From assembly GCA_964036045.1 (NCBI GenBank), contig OZ038380.1, positions 12,049,629 through 12,113,628 of the forward strand: DNA of 64,000 bases. Direction: 5' to 3'. The stretch is from Eutreptiella sp. 'Long Island Sound 2002'. Taxonomy: Eukaryota; Euglenozoa; Euglenophyceae; Eutreptiales; Eutreptiaceae. Positions 39,201-53,180 of this stretch are shown piece after piece; position 1 is the first letter of the stretch; the number at the start of each line of letters is the position of its first letter. A program made the translations under genes and the position numbers. The notes under the pieces were generated by a model. It was not told the DNA's origin. It searched no databases and worked only from the letters and a program-made list of their open reading frames with translations.

Positions 39201-42200
39201 TGTGGTAAATCATTATTACACACAAAACTGGGGTCTCACCATGTGTTTTTTGCGGCAATGCTGCACTCACAGTTTGTGCCCCTCATTGTGGTCACAATGC
39301 TCCAAAACTGGCTCGGTCTTGGCCATGCAGCCTTTGTGCAGAAGTCATGGTTGGACTGTGGTAAATCATTATTGCACACAAAACTGGGGTCTAACCATGT
39401 GTTTTTTGCGGCAATGCTGCACTCACTGTTTGTGCCCCACATTGTGGCCACTGTGCCCCAAAACTGGCTCGGTCCTGGCCATGCAGCCTTTGTGCAGAAG
39501 TCATGATTGGACTGTGGTAAATCATTATTACACACAAAACTGGGGTCACACCATGTGTTTTTTGCGGCAATGCTGCACTCACAGTTTGTGCCCCACATTG
39601 TGGCCACTGTGCCCCAAAGCTGGCTCGGTCTTGGCCATGCAGCCTTTGTGCAGAAGTCATGGTTGGACTGTGGTAAATCATTATTGCACACAAAACTGGG
39701 GTCTCACCATGTGTTTTTTGCGGCAATGCTGCACTCACTGTTTGTGCCCCACATTGTGGTCACAATGCTCCAAAACTGGCTCGGTCTTGGCCATGCACGC
39801 TTTGTGCAGAAGTCATGGTTGGACTGTGGTAAATCATTATTACACACAAAACTGGGTTCTCACCGTGTGTTTTTTGCGGCAATGCTGCACTCACTGTTTG
39901 TGCCCCACATTGTGGTCACAATGCTCCAAAACTGGCTCGGTATTGGCCATGCAGCCTTTGTGCAGAAGTCATAATTGGACTGTGGTAAATCATTATTGCA
40001 CACAAAACAGGGGTGTAACCATGTGTTTTTTGCGGCAATGCTGCACTCACTGTTTGTGCCCCACATTGTGGCCACTGTGCCCCAAAGCTGGCTCGGTCTT
40101 GGCCATGCAGCCTTTGTGCAGAAGTCATGGTTGGACTGTGGTAAATCATTATTGCACACAAAACCGGGGTCTAACCATGTGTTTTTTGCGGCAATGCTGC
40201 ACTCACTGTTTGTGCCCCACATTGTGGCCACTGTGCCCCAAACCTGGCTCGGTCTTGGCCATGCAGCCTTTGTGCAGAAGTCATGGTTGGACTGTGGTAA
40301 ATCATTATTACACACAAAACTGGGGTCTAACCATGTGCTTTTTGCGGCAATGCTGCACTCACTGTTTGTGCCCCTCATTGTGGCCACAATGCTCCAAAAC
40401 TGGCTCGGTCTTGGCCATGCAGCCTTTGTGCAGAGGTCATGGTTGGACTGTGGTAAATCATTATTACACACAAAACTGGGGTCTAACCATGTGTTTTTTG
40501 CGGCAATGCTGCACTCACTGTTTGTGCCCCACATTGTGGCCACTGTGCCCCAAAACTGGCTCGGTCTTGGCCATGCAGCCTTTGTGCAGAAGTCATGTAA
40601 ATCATTATTACACACAACACTGGGGTCTCACCATGTGTTTTTTGCGGCAATGCTGCACTCACAGTTTGTGCCCCACATTGTGGTCACAATGCTCCAAAAC
40701 TGGCTCGGTCTTGGCCATGCAGCCTTTGTGCAGAAGTCATGGTTGGACTGTGGTAAATCATTATTGCACACAAAACTGGGGTCTCACCATGCGTTTTTTG
40801 CGGCAATGCTGCACTCACAGTTTGTGCCCCACATTGTGGTCACTGTGCCCCAAAACTGGCTCGGTCTTGGCCATGCAGCCTTTGTGCAGAAGTCATGATT
40901 GGACTGTGGTAAATCATTATTACACACAAAACTGTGGTCTCACCATGTGTTTTTTGCGGCAATGCTGCACTCACAGTTTGTGCCCCACATTGTGGCCACT
41001 GTGCCCCAAAACTGGCTCGGTCTTGGCCATGCAGCCTTTGTGCAGAAGTCATGGTTGGACTGTGGTAAATCATTATTACACACAAAACTGGGGTCTCACC
41101 ATGTGTTTTTTGCGGCAATGCTGCACTCACAGTTTGTGCCCCACATTGTGGCCACAATGCTCCAAAACTGGCTCGGTCTTGGCCATGCAGCCTTTGTGCA
41201 GAAGTCATGGTTGGACTGTGGTAAATCATTATTGCACACAAAACTGGGGTCACACCATGTGTTTTTTGCGGCAATGCTTCACTCACAGTTTGTGCCCCAC
41301 ATTGTGGCCACTGTGCCCCAAAACTGGCTCGGTCTTGGCCATGCAGCCTTTGTGCAGAAGTCATGGTTGGACTGTGGTAAATCATTATTACACACAAGAC
41401 TGGGGTCTCACCATGTGTTTTTTGCGGCAATGCTGCACTCACAGTTTGTGCCCCACATTGTGGCCACTGTGCCCCAAAACTGGCTCGGGCTTGGCCATGC
41501 AGCCTTTGTGCAGAAGTCATGGTTGGCCTGTGGTAAATCATTATTGCACACACGCCTGGGGTCTAACCATGTGTTTTTTGCGGCAATGCTGCACTCACAG
41601 TTTGTGCCCCTCATTGTGGTCACAATGCTCCAAACCTGGCTCGGTCTTGGCCATGCAGCCTTTGTGCAGAAGTCATGATTGGACCGTGGTAAATCTTTAT
41701 TACCCACAAAAGTCGGGTCTCACCATGTGTTTTTTGCGGCAATGCTGCACTCACTGTTTGTGCCCCACATTGTGGCCACTGTGCCCCAAAACTGGCTCGG
41801 TCTTGGCCATGCAGCCTTTGTGCAGAAGTCATGGGCGGACTGTGGTAAATCATTATTACACACAAAACTGGGGTCTCACCATGTGTTTTTTGCGGCAATG
41901 CTGCACTCACAGTTTGTGCCCCACATTGTGGTCACAATGCTCCAAAACTGGCTCGGTCTTGGCCATGCAGCCTTTGTGCAGAAGTCATGATTGGACTGTG
42001 GTAAATCATTATTGCACACAAAGCTGTGGTCTCACCATGTGTTTTTTGCGGCAATGCTGCACTAACAGCTTGTGCCCCACATTGTGGCCACTGTGCCCCA
42101 AAACTGGCTCGGTCTTGGCCATGCAGCCTTTGTGCAGAAGTCATGATTGGACTGTGGTAAATCATTATTGCACACAAAACTGGGGTCTCACCATATGTTT

Positions 42201-44259
42201 TTTGCGGCAATGCTGCACTCACAGTTTGTGTCCCACATTGTGGCCACTGTGCCCCAAAACTGGCTCGGTCTTGGCCATGCAGCCTTTGTGCATAAGTCAT
42301 GATTGGACTGTAGTAAATCATTATTACACACAAAACTGGGGCCTCACCATGTGTTTTTTGCGGCAATGCTGCACTCACTGTTTGTGCCCCCCCATTGTGG
42401 CCCCTGTGCCCCACAACTGGCGCGGTCTTGGCCATGCAGCCTTTGTGCGGAAGTCATGGTTGGACTGTGGTAAATCATTATTACACACAAAACTGGGGCC
42501 TCACCATATGTTTTTTGCGGCAATGCTGCACTCACTGTTTGTGCCCCACATTGTGGTCACAATGCTCCAAAACTGGCTCGGTCTTGGCCATGCAGCCTTT
42601 GTGCAGAAGTCATGATTGGACTGTGGTAAATCATTATTACACACAAAACTGGGCTCTCACCATGTGTTTTTTGCGGCAATGCTGCACTCACTGTTTGTGC
42701 CCCACATTGTGGCCACTGTGCCCCAAAACTGGCTCGGTCTTGGCCATGCAGCCTTTGTGCAGAAGTCATGGCTGGACTGTGGTAAATCATTATTACACAC
42801 GAAACTCGGGTCTCACCATGTGTTTTTTGCGGCAATGCTGCACTCACAGTTTGTGCCCCACATTGTGGTCACAATGCTCCACAACTGGCTCGGTCTTGGC
42901 CATGCAGCCTTTGTGCAGAAGTCATGATTGGACTGTGGTAAATCATTATTACACACAAAACAGGGGTCTCACCATGTGTTTTTTGCGGCAATGCTGCACT
43001 CACTGTTTGTGCCCCACATTGTGGCCACTGTGCCCCAAAACTGGCTCGGTCTTGGCCATGCAGCCTTTGTGCAGAAGTCATGATTGGACTGTGGTAAATC
43101 ATTATTGCACACAAAACTGGGGTCTCAACATGTGTTTTTTGCGGCAATGCTGCACTCACTGTTTGTGCCCCACATTGTGGCCACTGTGCCCCAAAACTGG
43201 CTCGGTCTTGGCCATGCAGCCTTTGTGCAGAAGTCATGGTTGGATTGTGGTAAATCATTATTACACACAAAACTGGGGCCTCACCATATGTTTTTTGCGG
43301 CAATGCTGCATTCCCAGTTTGTGCCCGTCATTGTGGCCACTGTGCCCCAAAACTGGCTCGGTCATGGCCATGCAGCCTTTGTGCACAAGTCATGGTTGGA
43401 CTGTGGTAAATCATTATTACACACAAAACTGGGGCCTCACCAATTTGTTTTTTGCGGCAATGCTGCACTCACTGTTTGTGCCCCACATTGTGGCCACTGT
43501 GCCCCAAAACTGGCGCGGTCTTGGCCATGCAGTTTTTGTGCAGAAGTCATGATTGGACTGTGGTAGATCATTATTACACACAAAACTGGGGCCTCACCAT
43601 ATGTTTTTTGCGGCAATGCTGCACTCACAGTTTGTGCCCCACATTGTGGTCACAATGCTCTAAAACTGGCTCGGTCTTGGCCATGCAGCCTTTGTGCAGA
43701 AGTCATGGTTGGACTGTGGTAAATCATTATTACACACAAAACAGGGGTCTCAGCATGTGTTTTTTGCGGCAATGCTGCACTCACAGTTTGTGCCCCACAT
43801 TGTGGCCACTGTGCCCCAAAACTGGCTCGGTCCTGGCCATGCAGCCTTTGTGCAGAAGTCATGGTTGGACTGTGGTAAATCATTATTACACACAAAACTG
43901 GGGTCTCACCATGTGTTTTTTGCGGCAATGCTGCACTCACTGTTTGTGCCCCACATTGTGGCCACTGTGCCCCAAAACTGGCTCGGTCTTGGCCATGCAG
44001 CCTTTGTGCAGAAGTCATGATTGGACTGTGGTAAATCATTATTACACACAAAACTGGGGCCTCACCATATGTTTTTTGCGGCAATGCTGCACTCACTGTT
44101 TGTGCCCCACATTGTGGCCACTGTGCTCCAAACCTGGCTCGGTCTTGGCCATGCAGCCTTTGTGCAGAAGTCATGGCTGGACTGTGGTAAATCATTATTA
44201 CACACGAAACTCGGGTCTCACCATGCGTTTTTTGCGGCAATGCTGCACTCACAGTTTGT

Positions 44260-45665
44260 GCCCCACATTGTGGTCACAATGCTCCAAAACTGGCTCGGTC
44301 TTGGCCATGCAGCCTTTGTGCAGAAGTCATGATTGGACTGTGGTAAATCATTATTACACACAAAACTGGGGTCTCACCATGTGTTTTTTGCGGCAATGCT
44401 GCACTCACTGTTTGTGCCCCACATTGTGGCCACTGTTTCCCACAAACTGGCTCGGTCTTGGCCATGCAGTTTTTGTGCAGAAGTCATGATTGGACTGTGG
44501 TAAATCATTATTGCACACAAAACTGGGGTCTCAACATGTGTTTTTTGCGGCAATGCTGCACTCACTGTTTGTGCCCCACATTGTGGCCACTGTGCCCCAA
44601 AACTGGCTCGGTCTTGGCCATGCAGCCTTTGTGCCGAAGTCATGGTTGGACTGTGGTAAATCATTATTACACACAAAACTGGGGCCTCACCATGTGTTTT
44701 TTGCGGCAATGCTGCACTCACAGTTTGTGCCCCACATTGTGGTCACAATGCTCCAAAACTGGCTCGGTCTTGGCCATGCAGCCTTTGTGCAGAAGTCATG
44801 ATTGGACTGTGGTAAATCATTATTACACACAAAACTGGGGTCTCACCATGTGTTTTTTGCGGCAATGCTGCACTCACTGTTTGTGACCCACATTGTGGCC
44901 ACTGTTTCCCACAAACTGGCTCGGTCTTGGCCATGCAGTTTTTGTGCAGAAGTCATGATTGGACTGTGGTAAATCATTATTGCACACAAAACTGGGGTCT
45001 CAACATGTGTTTTTTGCGGCAATGCTGCACTCACTGTTTGTGCCCCACATTGTGGCCACTGTGCCCCAAAACTGGCTCGGTCTTGGCCATGCAGCCTTTG
45101 TGCCGAAGTCATGGCTGGACTGTGGTAAATCATTATTACACACGAAACTCGGGTCTCACCATGCGTTTTTTGCGGCAATGCTGCACTCACAGTTTGTGCC
45201 CCACATTGTGGTCACAATGCTCCAAAACTGGCTCGGTCTTGGCCATGCAGCCTTTGTGCAGAAGTCATGATTGGACTGTGGTAAATCATTATTACACACA
45301 AAACTGGGGTCTCACCATGTGTTTTTTGCGGCAATGCTGCACTCACTGTTTGTGCCCCACATTGTGGCCACTGTTTCCCACAAACTGGCTCGGTCTTGGC
45401 CATGCAGTTTTTGTGCAGAAGTCATGATTGGACTGTGGTAAATCATTATTGCACACAAAACTGGGGTCTCAACATGTGTTTTTTGCGGCAATGCTGCACT
45501 CACTGTTTGTGCCCCACATTGTGGCCACTGTGCCCCAAAACTGGCTCGGTCTTGGCCATGCAGCCTTTGTGCAGAAGTCATGATTGGATTGTGGTAAATC
45601 ATTATTACACACAAAACTGGGGCCTCACCATGTGTTTTTTGCGGCAATGCTGCACTCACTGTTTG
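44260..45665. repeat. 469-bp repeat, three tandem copies
   Basis: Three monomers plus one extra base form a 469-bp unit. The marker is ccactgtttcccacaaactgg, one base longer than the usual ccactgtgccccaaaactgg, at about 44431, 44900 and 45369. A neighbouring catgcagtttttgtgcag variant and an aacatgtg variant travel with it. The period of 3 x 156 + 1 shows that the insertion arose once and was then amplified together with its block. Confidence 0.88.
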
Positions 45666-45787
45666 TGCCCCACATTGTGGTCACAATGCTCCAAAACTGG
45701 CACGGTCTTGGCCATGCAGCCTTTGTGCAGAAGTCATGAACGGACTGTGGTAAATCATTATTACACACAAAACTGGGGCCTCACCAT

Positions 45788-48109
45788 ATGTTTTTTGCGG
45801 CAATGCTGCACTCACAGTTTGTGCCCCTCATTGTGGCCACTGTGCCCCAAAACTGGCTCGGTCATGGCCATGCAGCCTTTGTGCAGAAGTCATGGTTGGA
45901 CTGTGGTAAATCATTATTACACACAAAACTGGGGCCTCACCAATTTGTTTTTTGCGGCAATGCTGCACTCACAGTTTGTGCCCCACATTGTGGCCACTGT
46001 GCCCCACAACTGGCGCGGTCTTGGCCATGCAGTTTTTGTGCAGAAGTCATGATTGGACTGTGGTAAATCATTATTACACACAAAACTGGGGCCTCACCAT
46101 ATGTTTTTTGTGGCAATGCTGCACTCACAGTTTGTGCCCCACATTGTGGTCACAATGCCCCAAAGCTGGCTCGGTCATGGCCATGCAGCCTTTGTGCAGA
46201 AGTCATGGTTGGACTGTGGTAAATCATTATTACACACAAAACAGGAGTCTAACCATGTGTTTTTTGCGGCAATGCTGCACTCACTGTTTGTGCCCCACAT
46301 TGTGGCCACTGTGCCCCACAACTGGCGCGGTCTTGGCCATGCAGCCTTTGTGCAGAAGTCATGATTGGACTGTGGTAAATCATTATTACACACAAAACTG
46401 GGGCCTCACCATATGTTTTTTGCGGCAATGCTGCACTCACAGTTTGTGCCCCACATTGTGGCCACAATGCTCTAAAACTGGCTCGGTCTTGGCCATGCAG
46501 CCTTTGTGCAGAAGTCATGGTTGGACTGTGGTAAATCATTATTACACACAAAACTGGGGTCTCAACATGTGTTTTTTGCGGCAATGCTGCACTCACTGTT
46601 TGTGCCCCACATTGTGGCCACTCTGCCCCAAAACTGGCTCGGTCTTGGCCATGCAGCCTTTGTGCAGAAGTCATGATTGGATTGTGGTAAATCATTATTA
46701 CACACAAAACTGGGGCCTCACCATGTGTTTTTTGCGGCAATGCTGCACTCACAGTTTGTGCCCCACATTGTGGCCACTGTGCCCCACAACTGGCGCGGTC
46801 TTGGCCATGCAGCCTTTGTGCAGAAGTCATGAACGGACTGTGGTAAATCATTATTACACACAAAACTGGGGCCTCACCATGTGTTTTTTGCGGCAATGCT
46901 GCACTCACTGTTTGTGCCCCACATCGTGGCCACAATGCTCTAAAACTGGCTCGGTCTTGGCCATGCAGCCTTTGTGCAGAAGTCATGGTTGGACTGTGGT
47001 AAATCATTATTACACACAAAACAGGGGTCTCACCATGTGTTTTTTGCGGCAATGCTGCACTCACTGTTTGTGCCCCACATTGTGGCCACTGTGCCCCAAA
47101 ACTGGCTCGGTCTTGGCCATGCAGTTTTTGTGCAGAAGTCATGATTGGACTGTGGTAAATCATTATTGCACACAAAACTGGGGTCTCAACATGTGTTTTT
47201 TGCGGCAATGCTGCACTCACAGTTTGTGCCCCACATTGTGGCCACTGTGCCCCAAAACTGGCTCGGTCTTGGCCATGCAGCCTTTGTGCAGAAGTCATGA
47301 TTGGATTGTGGTAAATCATTATTACACACAAAACTGGGGCCTCACCATGTGTTTTTTGCGGCAATGCTGCACTCACAGTTTGTGCCCCACATTGTGGCCA
47401 CTGTGCCCCAAAACTGGCTCGGTCTTGGCCATGCAGCCTTTGTGCAGAAGTCATGAACGGACTGTGGTAAATCATTATTACACACAAAACTGGGGCCTCA
47501 CCATATGTTTTTTGCGGCAATGCTGCACTCACAGTTTGTGCCCCTCATTGTGGCCACTGTGCCCCAAAACTGGCTCGGTCATGGCCATGCAGCCTTTGTG
47601 CAGAAGTCATGGTTGGACTGTGGTAAATCATTATTACACACAAAACTGGGGTCTCACCATGTGTTTTTTGCGGCAATGCTGCACTCACAGTTTGTGCCCC
47701 ACATTGTGGCCACTGTGCCCCACAACTGGCGCGGTCTTGGCCATGCAGTTTTTGTGCAGAAGTCATGATTGGACTGTGGTAGATCATTATTACACACAAA
47801 ACTGGGGCCTCACCATATGTTTTTTGCGGCAATGCTGCACTCACTGTTTGTGCCCCACATTGTGGTCACAATGCCCCAAAGCTGGCTCGGTCATGGCCAT
47901 GCAGCCTTTGTGCAGAAGTCATGGTTGGACTGTGGTAAATCATTATTACACACAAAACAGGAGTCTAACCATGTGTTTTTTGCGGCAATGCTGCACTCAC
48001 TGTTTGTGCCCCACATTGTGGCCACTGTGCCCCACAACTGGCGCGGTCTTGGCCATGCAGCCTTTGTGCAGAAGTCATGATTGGACTGTGGTAAATCATT
48101 ATTACACAC
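45788..48109. repeat. Higher-order repeat of about 1,716 bp, overlapping pair
   Basis: Monomers at 46053-46364 and 47769-48080 match at an offset of 1,716 bp (11 monomers). They share ccatatgtttttt, cccaaagctggctcggtcatgg, aacaggagtctaacc and ccccacaactggcgcgg. The segment from about 45788 matches that from about 47505 with an offset of 1,717 bp, because a one-base insertion (ccaatttgttttttgcgg, near 45941) lies between. The same haplotype returns at about 51011, 20 monomers after 47891. Confidence 0.75.
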
Positions 48110-48239
48110 AAAACTGGGGCCTCACCATATGTTTTTTGCGGCAATGCTGCACTCACAGTTTGTGCCCCACATTGTGGCCACAATGCTCTAAAACTGGCTC
48201 GGTCTTGGCCATGCAGCCTTTGTGCAGAAGTCATGGTTG

Positions 48240-49010
48240 GACTGTGGTAAATCATTATTACACACAAAACTGGGGTCTCACCATGTGGGTTTCCTGGCAA
48301 TGCTGCACTCACAGTTTGTGCCCCACATTGTGGTCACAATGCTCCAAAAATGGCTCGGTCTTGGCCATGCAGCCTTTGTGCAGAAGTCATGATTGGACTG
48401 TGGTAAATCATTATTACACACAAAACTGGGGCCTCACCATGTGTTTTTTGCGGCAATGCTGCACTCACTGTTTGTGCCCCACATTGTGGCCACTGTGCCC
48501 CACAACTGGCGCGGTCTTGGCCATGCAGCCTTTGTGCAGAAGTCATGGTTGGACTGTGGTAAATCATTATTACACACAAAACTGGGGTCTCACCATGTGG
48601 GTTTCCTGGCAATGCTGCACTCACAGTTTGTGCCCCACATTGTGGTCACAATGCTCCAAAACTGGCTCGGTCTTGGCCATGCAGCCTTTGTGCAGAAGTC
48701 ATGATTGGACTGTGGTAAATCATTATTACACACAAAACTGGGGCCTCACCATGTGTTTTTTGCGGCAATGCTGCACTCACAGTTTGTGCCCCACATTGTG
48801 GCCACAATGCTCCAAAACTGGCTCGGTCTTGGCCATGCAGCCTTTGTGCAGAAGTCATGGTTGGACTGTGGTAAATCATTATTACACACAAAACTGGGGT
48901 CTCACCATGTGGGTTTCCTGGCAATGCTGCACTCACAGTTTGTGCCCCACATTATGGTCACAATGCTCCAAAACTGGCTCGGTCTTGGCCATGCAGCCTT
49001 TGTGCAGAAG
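48240..49010. repeat. 312-bp dimer repeat, three copies, marked by gggtttcctggc
   Basis: A monomer in which the T6 tract is replaced by gtgggtttcctggcaatg occurs at about 48286, 48599 and 48911, 312 bp (two monomers) apart, alternating with ordinary monomers. A further copy is near 51562. A related tttttcctggcaatg variant is at about 55769 and 58267. This is a local dimer amplification. Confidence 0.8.
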
Positions 49011-50049
49011 TCATGATTGGACTGTGGTAAATCATTATTGCACACAAAACTGGGGCCTCACCATGTGTTTTTTGCGGCAATGCTGCACTCACTGTTTGTG
49101 CCCCACATTGTGGCCACTGTGCCCCACAACTGGCGCGGTCTTGGCCATGCAGCCTTTGTGCAGAAGTCATGGTTGGACTGTGGTAAATCATTATTACACA
49201 CAAAACAGGGGTCTCACCATGTGTTTTTTGCGGCAATGCTGCACTCACTGTTTGTGCCCCACATTGTGGCCACTGTGCCCTAAAACTGGCTCGGTCTTGG
49301 CCATGCAGCCTTTGTGCAGAAGTCATGGTTGGACTGTGGTAAATCATTATTGCACACAAAACTGGGGTCTCACCATGTGTTTTTTGCGGCAATGCTGCAC
49401 TCACAGTTTGTGCCCCACATTGTGGCCACAATGCTCCAAAACTGGCTCGGTCTTGGCCATGCAGCCTTTGTGCAGAAGTCATGGTTGGACTGTGGTAAAT
49501 CATTATTACACACAAAACTGGGGCCTCACCATATGTTTTTTGCGGCAATGCTGCACTCACAGTTTGTGCCCCACATTGTGGTCACAATGCTCCAAAACTG
49601 GCTCGGTCTTGGCCATGCAGCCTTTGTGCAGAAGTCATGGTTGGACTGTGGTAAATCATTATTGCACACAAAACTGGGGTCTCAGCATGTGTTTTTTGCG
49701 GCATTGCTGCACTCACTGTTTGTGCCCCACATTGTGGTCACAATGCTCCAAAACTGGCTCGGTCTTGGCCATGCAGCCTTTGTGCAGAAGTCATGATTGG
49801 ACTGTGGTAAATCATTATTGCACACAAAGCTGGGGTCTCACCATGTGTTTTTTGCGGCAATGCTGCACTCACAGTTTGTGCCCCACATTGTGGCCACTGT
49901 GCCCCACAACTGGCGCGGTCTTGGCCATGCAGTTTTTGTGCAGAAGTCATGATTGGACTGTGGTAGATCATTATTACACACAAAACTGGGGCCTCACCAT
50001 ATGTTTTTTGCGGCAATGCTGCACTCACAGTTTGTGCCCCACATTGTGG

Positions 50050-51300
50050 TCACAATGCTCTAAAACTGGCTCGGTCTTGGCCATGCAGCCTTTGTGCAGA
50101 AGTCATGGTTGGACTGTGGTAAATCATTAGTACACACAAAACAGGGGTCTCAGCATGTGTTTTTTGCGGCAATGCTGCACTCACAGTTTGTGCCCCACAT
50201 TGTGGCCACAATGCTCCAAAACTGGCTCGGTCTTGGCCATGCAGCCTTCGTGCAGAAGTCATGATTGGACTGTGGTAAATCATTATTACACACAAAACTG
50301 GGGCCTCACCATATGTTTTTTGCGGCAATGCTGCACTCACAGTTTGTGCCCCACATTGTGGTCACAATGCCCCAAAGCTGGCTCGGTCATGGCCATGCAG
50401 CCTTTGTGCAGAAGTCATGGTTGGACTGTGGTAAATCATTATTACACACAAAACTGGGGTCTCACCATGTGTTTTTTGCGGCAATGCTGCACTCACTGTT
50501 TGTGCCCCACATTGTGGCCACTGTGCCCCACAACTGGCGCGGTCTTGGCCATGCAGCCTTTGTGCAGAAGTCATGATTGGACTGTGGTAAATCATTATTA
50601 CACACAAAACTGGGGCCTCACCATATGTTTTTTGCGGCAATGCTGCACTCACAGTTTGTGCCCCACATTGTGGTCACAATGCTCTAAAACTGGCTCGGTC
50701 TTGGCCATGCAGCCTTTGTGCAGAAGTCATGGTTGGACTGTGGTAAATCATTATTACACACAAAACAGGGGTCTCAGCATGTGTTTTTTGCGGCAATGCT
50801 GCACTCACAGTTTGTGCCCCACATTGTGGCCACAATGCTCCAAAACTGGCTCGGTCTTGGCCATGCAGCCTTCGTGCAGAAGTCATGATTGGACTGTGGT
50901 AAATCATTATTACACACAAAACTGGGGCCTCACCATATGTTTTTTGCGGCAATGCTGCACTCACAGTTTGTGCCCCACATTGTGGTCACAATGCCCCAAA
51001 GCTGGCTCGGTCATGGCCATGCAGCCTTTGTGCAGAAGTCATGGTTGGACTGTGGTAAATCATTATTACACACAAAACAGGAGTCTAACCATGTGTTTTT
51101 TGCGGCAATGCTGCACTCACTGTTTGTGCCCCACATTGTGGCCACTGTGCCCCACAACTGGCGCGGTCTTGGCCATGCAGCCTTTGTGCAGAAGTCATGA
51201 TTGGACTGTGGTAAATCATTATTACACACAAAACTGGGGCCTCACCATATGTTTTTTGCGGCAATGCTGCACTCACAGTTTGTGCCCCACATTGTGGCCA
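50050..51300. repeat. 624-bp repeat, two tandem copies
   Basis: Four-monomer blocks repeat with an offset of 624 bp. They share caatgctctaaaactgg, an aacaggggtctcagcatg monomer, gcagccttcgtgcag and ccatatgttttttgcgg with cccaaagctggctcggtcatgg. The second copy carries aacaggagtctaacc where the first has aactggggtctcacc, so the two have begun to diverge or have been partly converted by the 46-48 kb haplotype. Confidence 0.75.
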
Positions 51301-51779
51301 CAATGCTCTAAAACTGGCTCGGTCTTGGCCATGCAGCCTTTGTGCAGAAGTCATGGTTGGACTGTGGTAAATCATTATTACACACAAAACAGGGGTCTCA
51401 GCATGTGTTTTTTGCGGCAATGCTGCACTCACAGTTTGTGCCCCACATTGTGGCCACAATGCTCCAAAACTGGCTCGGTCTTGGCCATGCAGCCTTTGTG
51501 CAGAAGTCATGGTTGGACTGTGGTAAATCATTATTACACACAAAACTGGGGTCTCACCATGTGGGTTTCCTGGCAATGCTGCACTCACAGTTTGTGCCCC
51601 ACATTGTGGCCACAATGCTCCAAAACTGGCTCGGTCTTGGCCATGCAGCCTTTGTGCAGAAGTCATGGTTGGACTGTGGTAAATCATTATTACACACAAA
51701 ACTGGGGCCTCACCATGTGTTTTTTGCGGCAATGCTGCACTCACTGTTTGTGCCCCACATTGTGGCCACTGTGCCCCAC

Positions 51780-53180
51780 AACTGGCGCGGTCTTCATGCA
51801 GCCTTTGTGCAGAAGTCATGATTGGACTGTGGTAAATCATTATTACACACAAAACTGGGGCCTCACCATATGTTTTTTTGCGGCAATGCTGCACTCACAG
51901 TTTGTGCCCCACATTGTGGTCACAATGCTCTAAAACTGGCTCGGTCTTGGCCATGCAGCCTTTGTGCAGAAGTCATGGTTGGACTGTGGTAAATCATTAT
52001 TACACACAAAACAGGGGTCACAGCATGTGTTTTTTGCGGCAATGCTGCACTCACTGCTTGTGCCCCACATTGTGGCCACAATGCTCCAAAACTGGCTCGG
52101 TCTTGGCCATGCAGCCTTTGTGCAGAAGTCATGGTTGGACTGTGGTAAATCATTATTACACACAAAACTGGGGCCTCACCATATGTTTTTTGCGGCAATG
52201 CTGCACTCACAGTTTGTGCCCCACATTGTGGTCACAATGCTCCAAAACTGGCTCGGTCTTGGCCATGCAGCCTTTGTGCAGAAGTCATGATTGGACTGTG
52301 GTAAATCATTATTACACACAAAACTGGGGCCTCACCATGTGTTTTTTGCGGCAATGCTGCACTCACTGTTTGTGCCCCACATTGTGGCCACTGTGCCCCA
52401 CAACTGGCGCGGTCTTCATGCAGCCTTTGTGCAGAAGTCATGATTGGACTGTGGTAAATCATTATTACACACAAAACTGGGACCTCACCATATGTTTTTT
52501 TGCGGCAATGCTGCACTCACAGTTTGTGCCCCACATTGTGGTCACAATGCTCTAAAACTGGCTCGGTCTTGGCCATGCAGCCTTTGTGCAGAAGTCATGA
52601 TTGGACTGTGGTAAATCATTATTACACACAAAACTGGGGCCTCACCATGTGTTTTTTGCGGCAATGCTGCACTCACTGTTTGTGCCCCACATTGTGGTCA
52701 CAATGCTCTAAAACTGGCTCGGTCTTGGCCATGCAGCCTTTGTGCAGAAGTCATGATTGGACTGTGGTAAATCATTATTACACACAAAACTGGGGCCTCA
52801 CCATGTGTTTTTTGCGGCAATGCTGCACTCACTGTTTGTGCCCCACATTGTGGTCACAATGCTCTAAAACTGGCTCCGTCTTGGCCATGCAGCCTTTGTG
52901 CAGAAGTCATGATTGGACTGTGGTAAATCATTATTACACACAAAACTGGGGCCTCACCATGTGTTTTTTGCGGCAATGCTGCACTCACTGTTTGTGCCCC
53001 ACATTGTGGCCACTGTGCCCCACAACTGGCGCGGTCTTCATGCAGCCTTTGTGCAGAAGTCATGATTGGACTGTGGTAAATCATTATTACACACAAAACT
53101 GGGGCCTCACCATATGTTTTTTTGCGGCAATGCTGCACTCACAGTTTGTGCCCCACATTGTGGTCACAATGCTCTAAAAC
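51780..53180. repeat. 622-bp repeat with paired indel markers, three copies
   Basis: A four-monomer block is two bases short of 624 because it carries a 3-bp deletion (gcggtcttcatgcag, lacking ggc) and a one-base T insertion that makes a T7 tract (atgtttttttgcgg). The deletion is at about 51794, 52416 and 53038. The T7 tract starts at 51873, 52495 and 53117. Both sets are spaced 622 bp exactly. A later T7 copy at 53898 has an intact ggc, so that block lacks the deletion. Confidence 0.88.
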
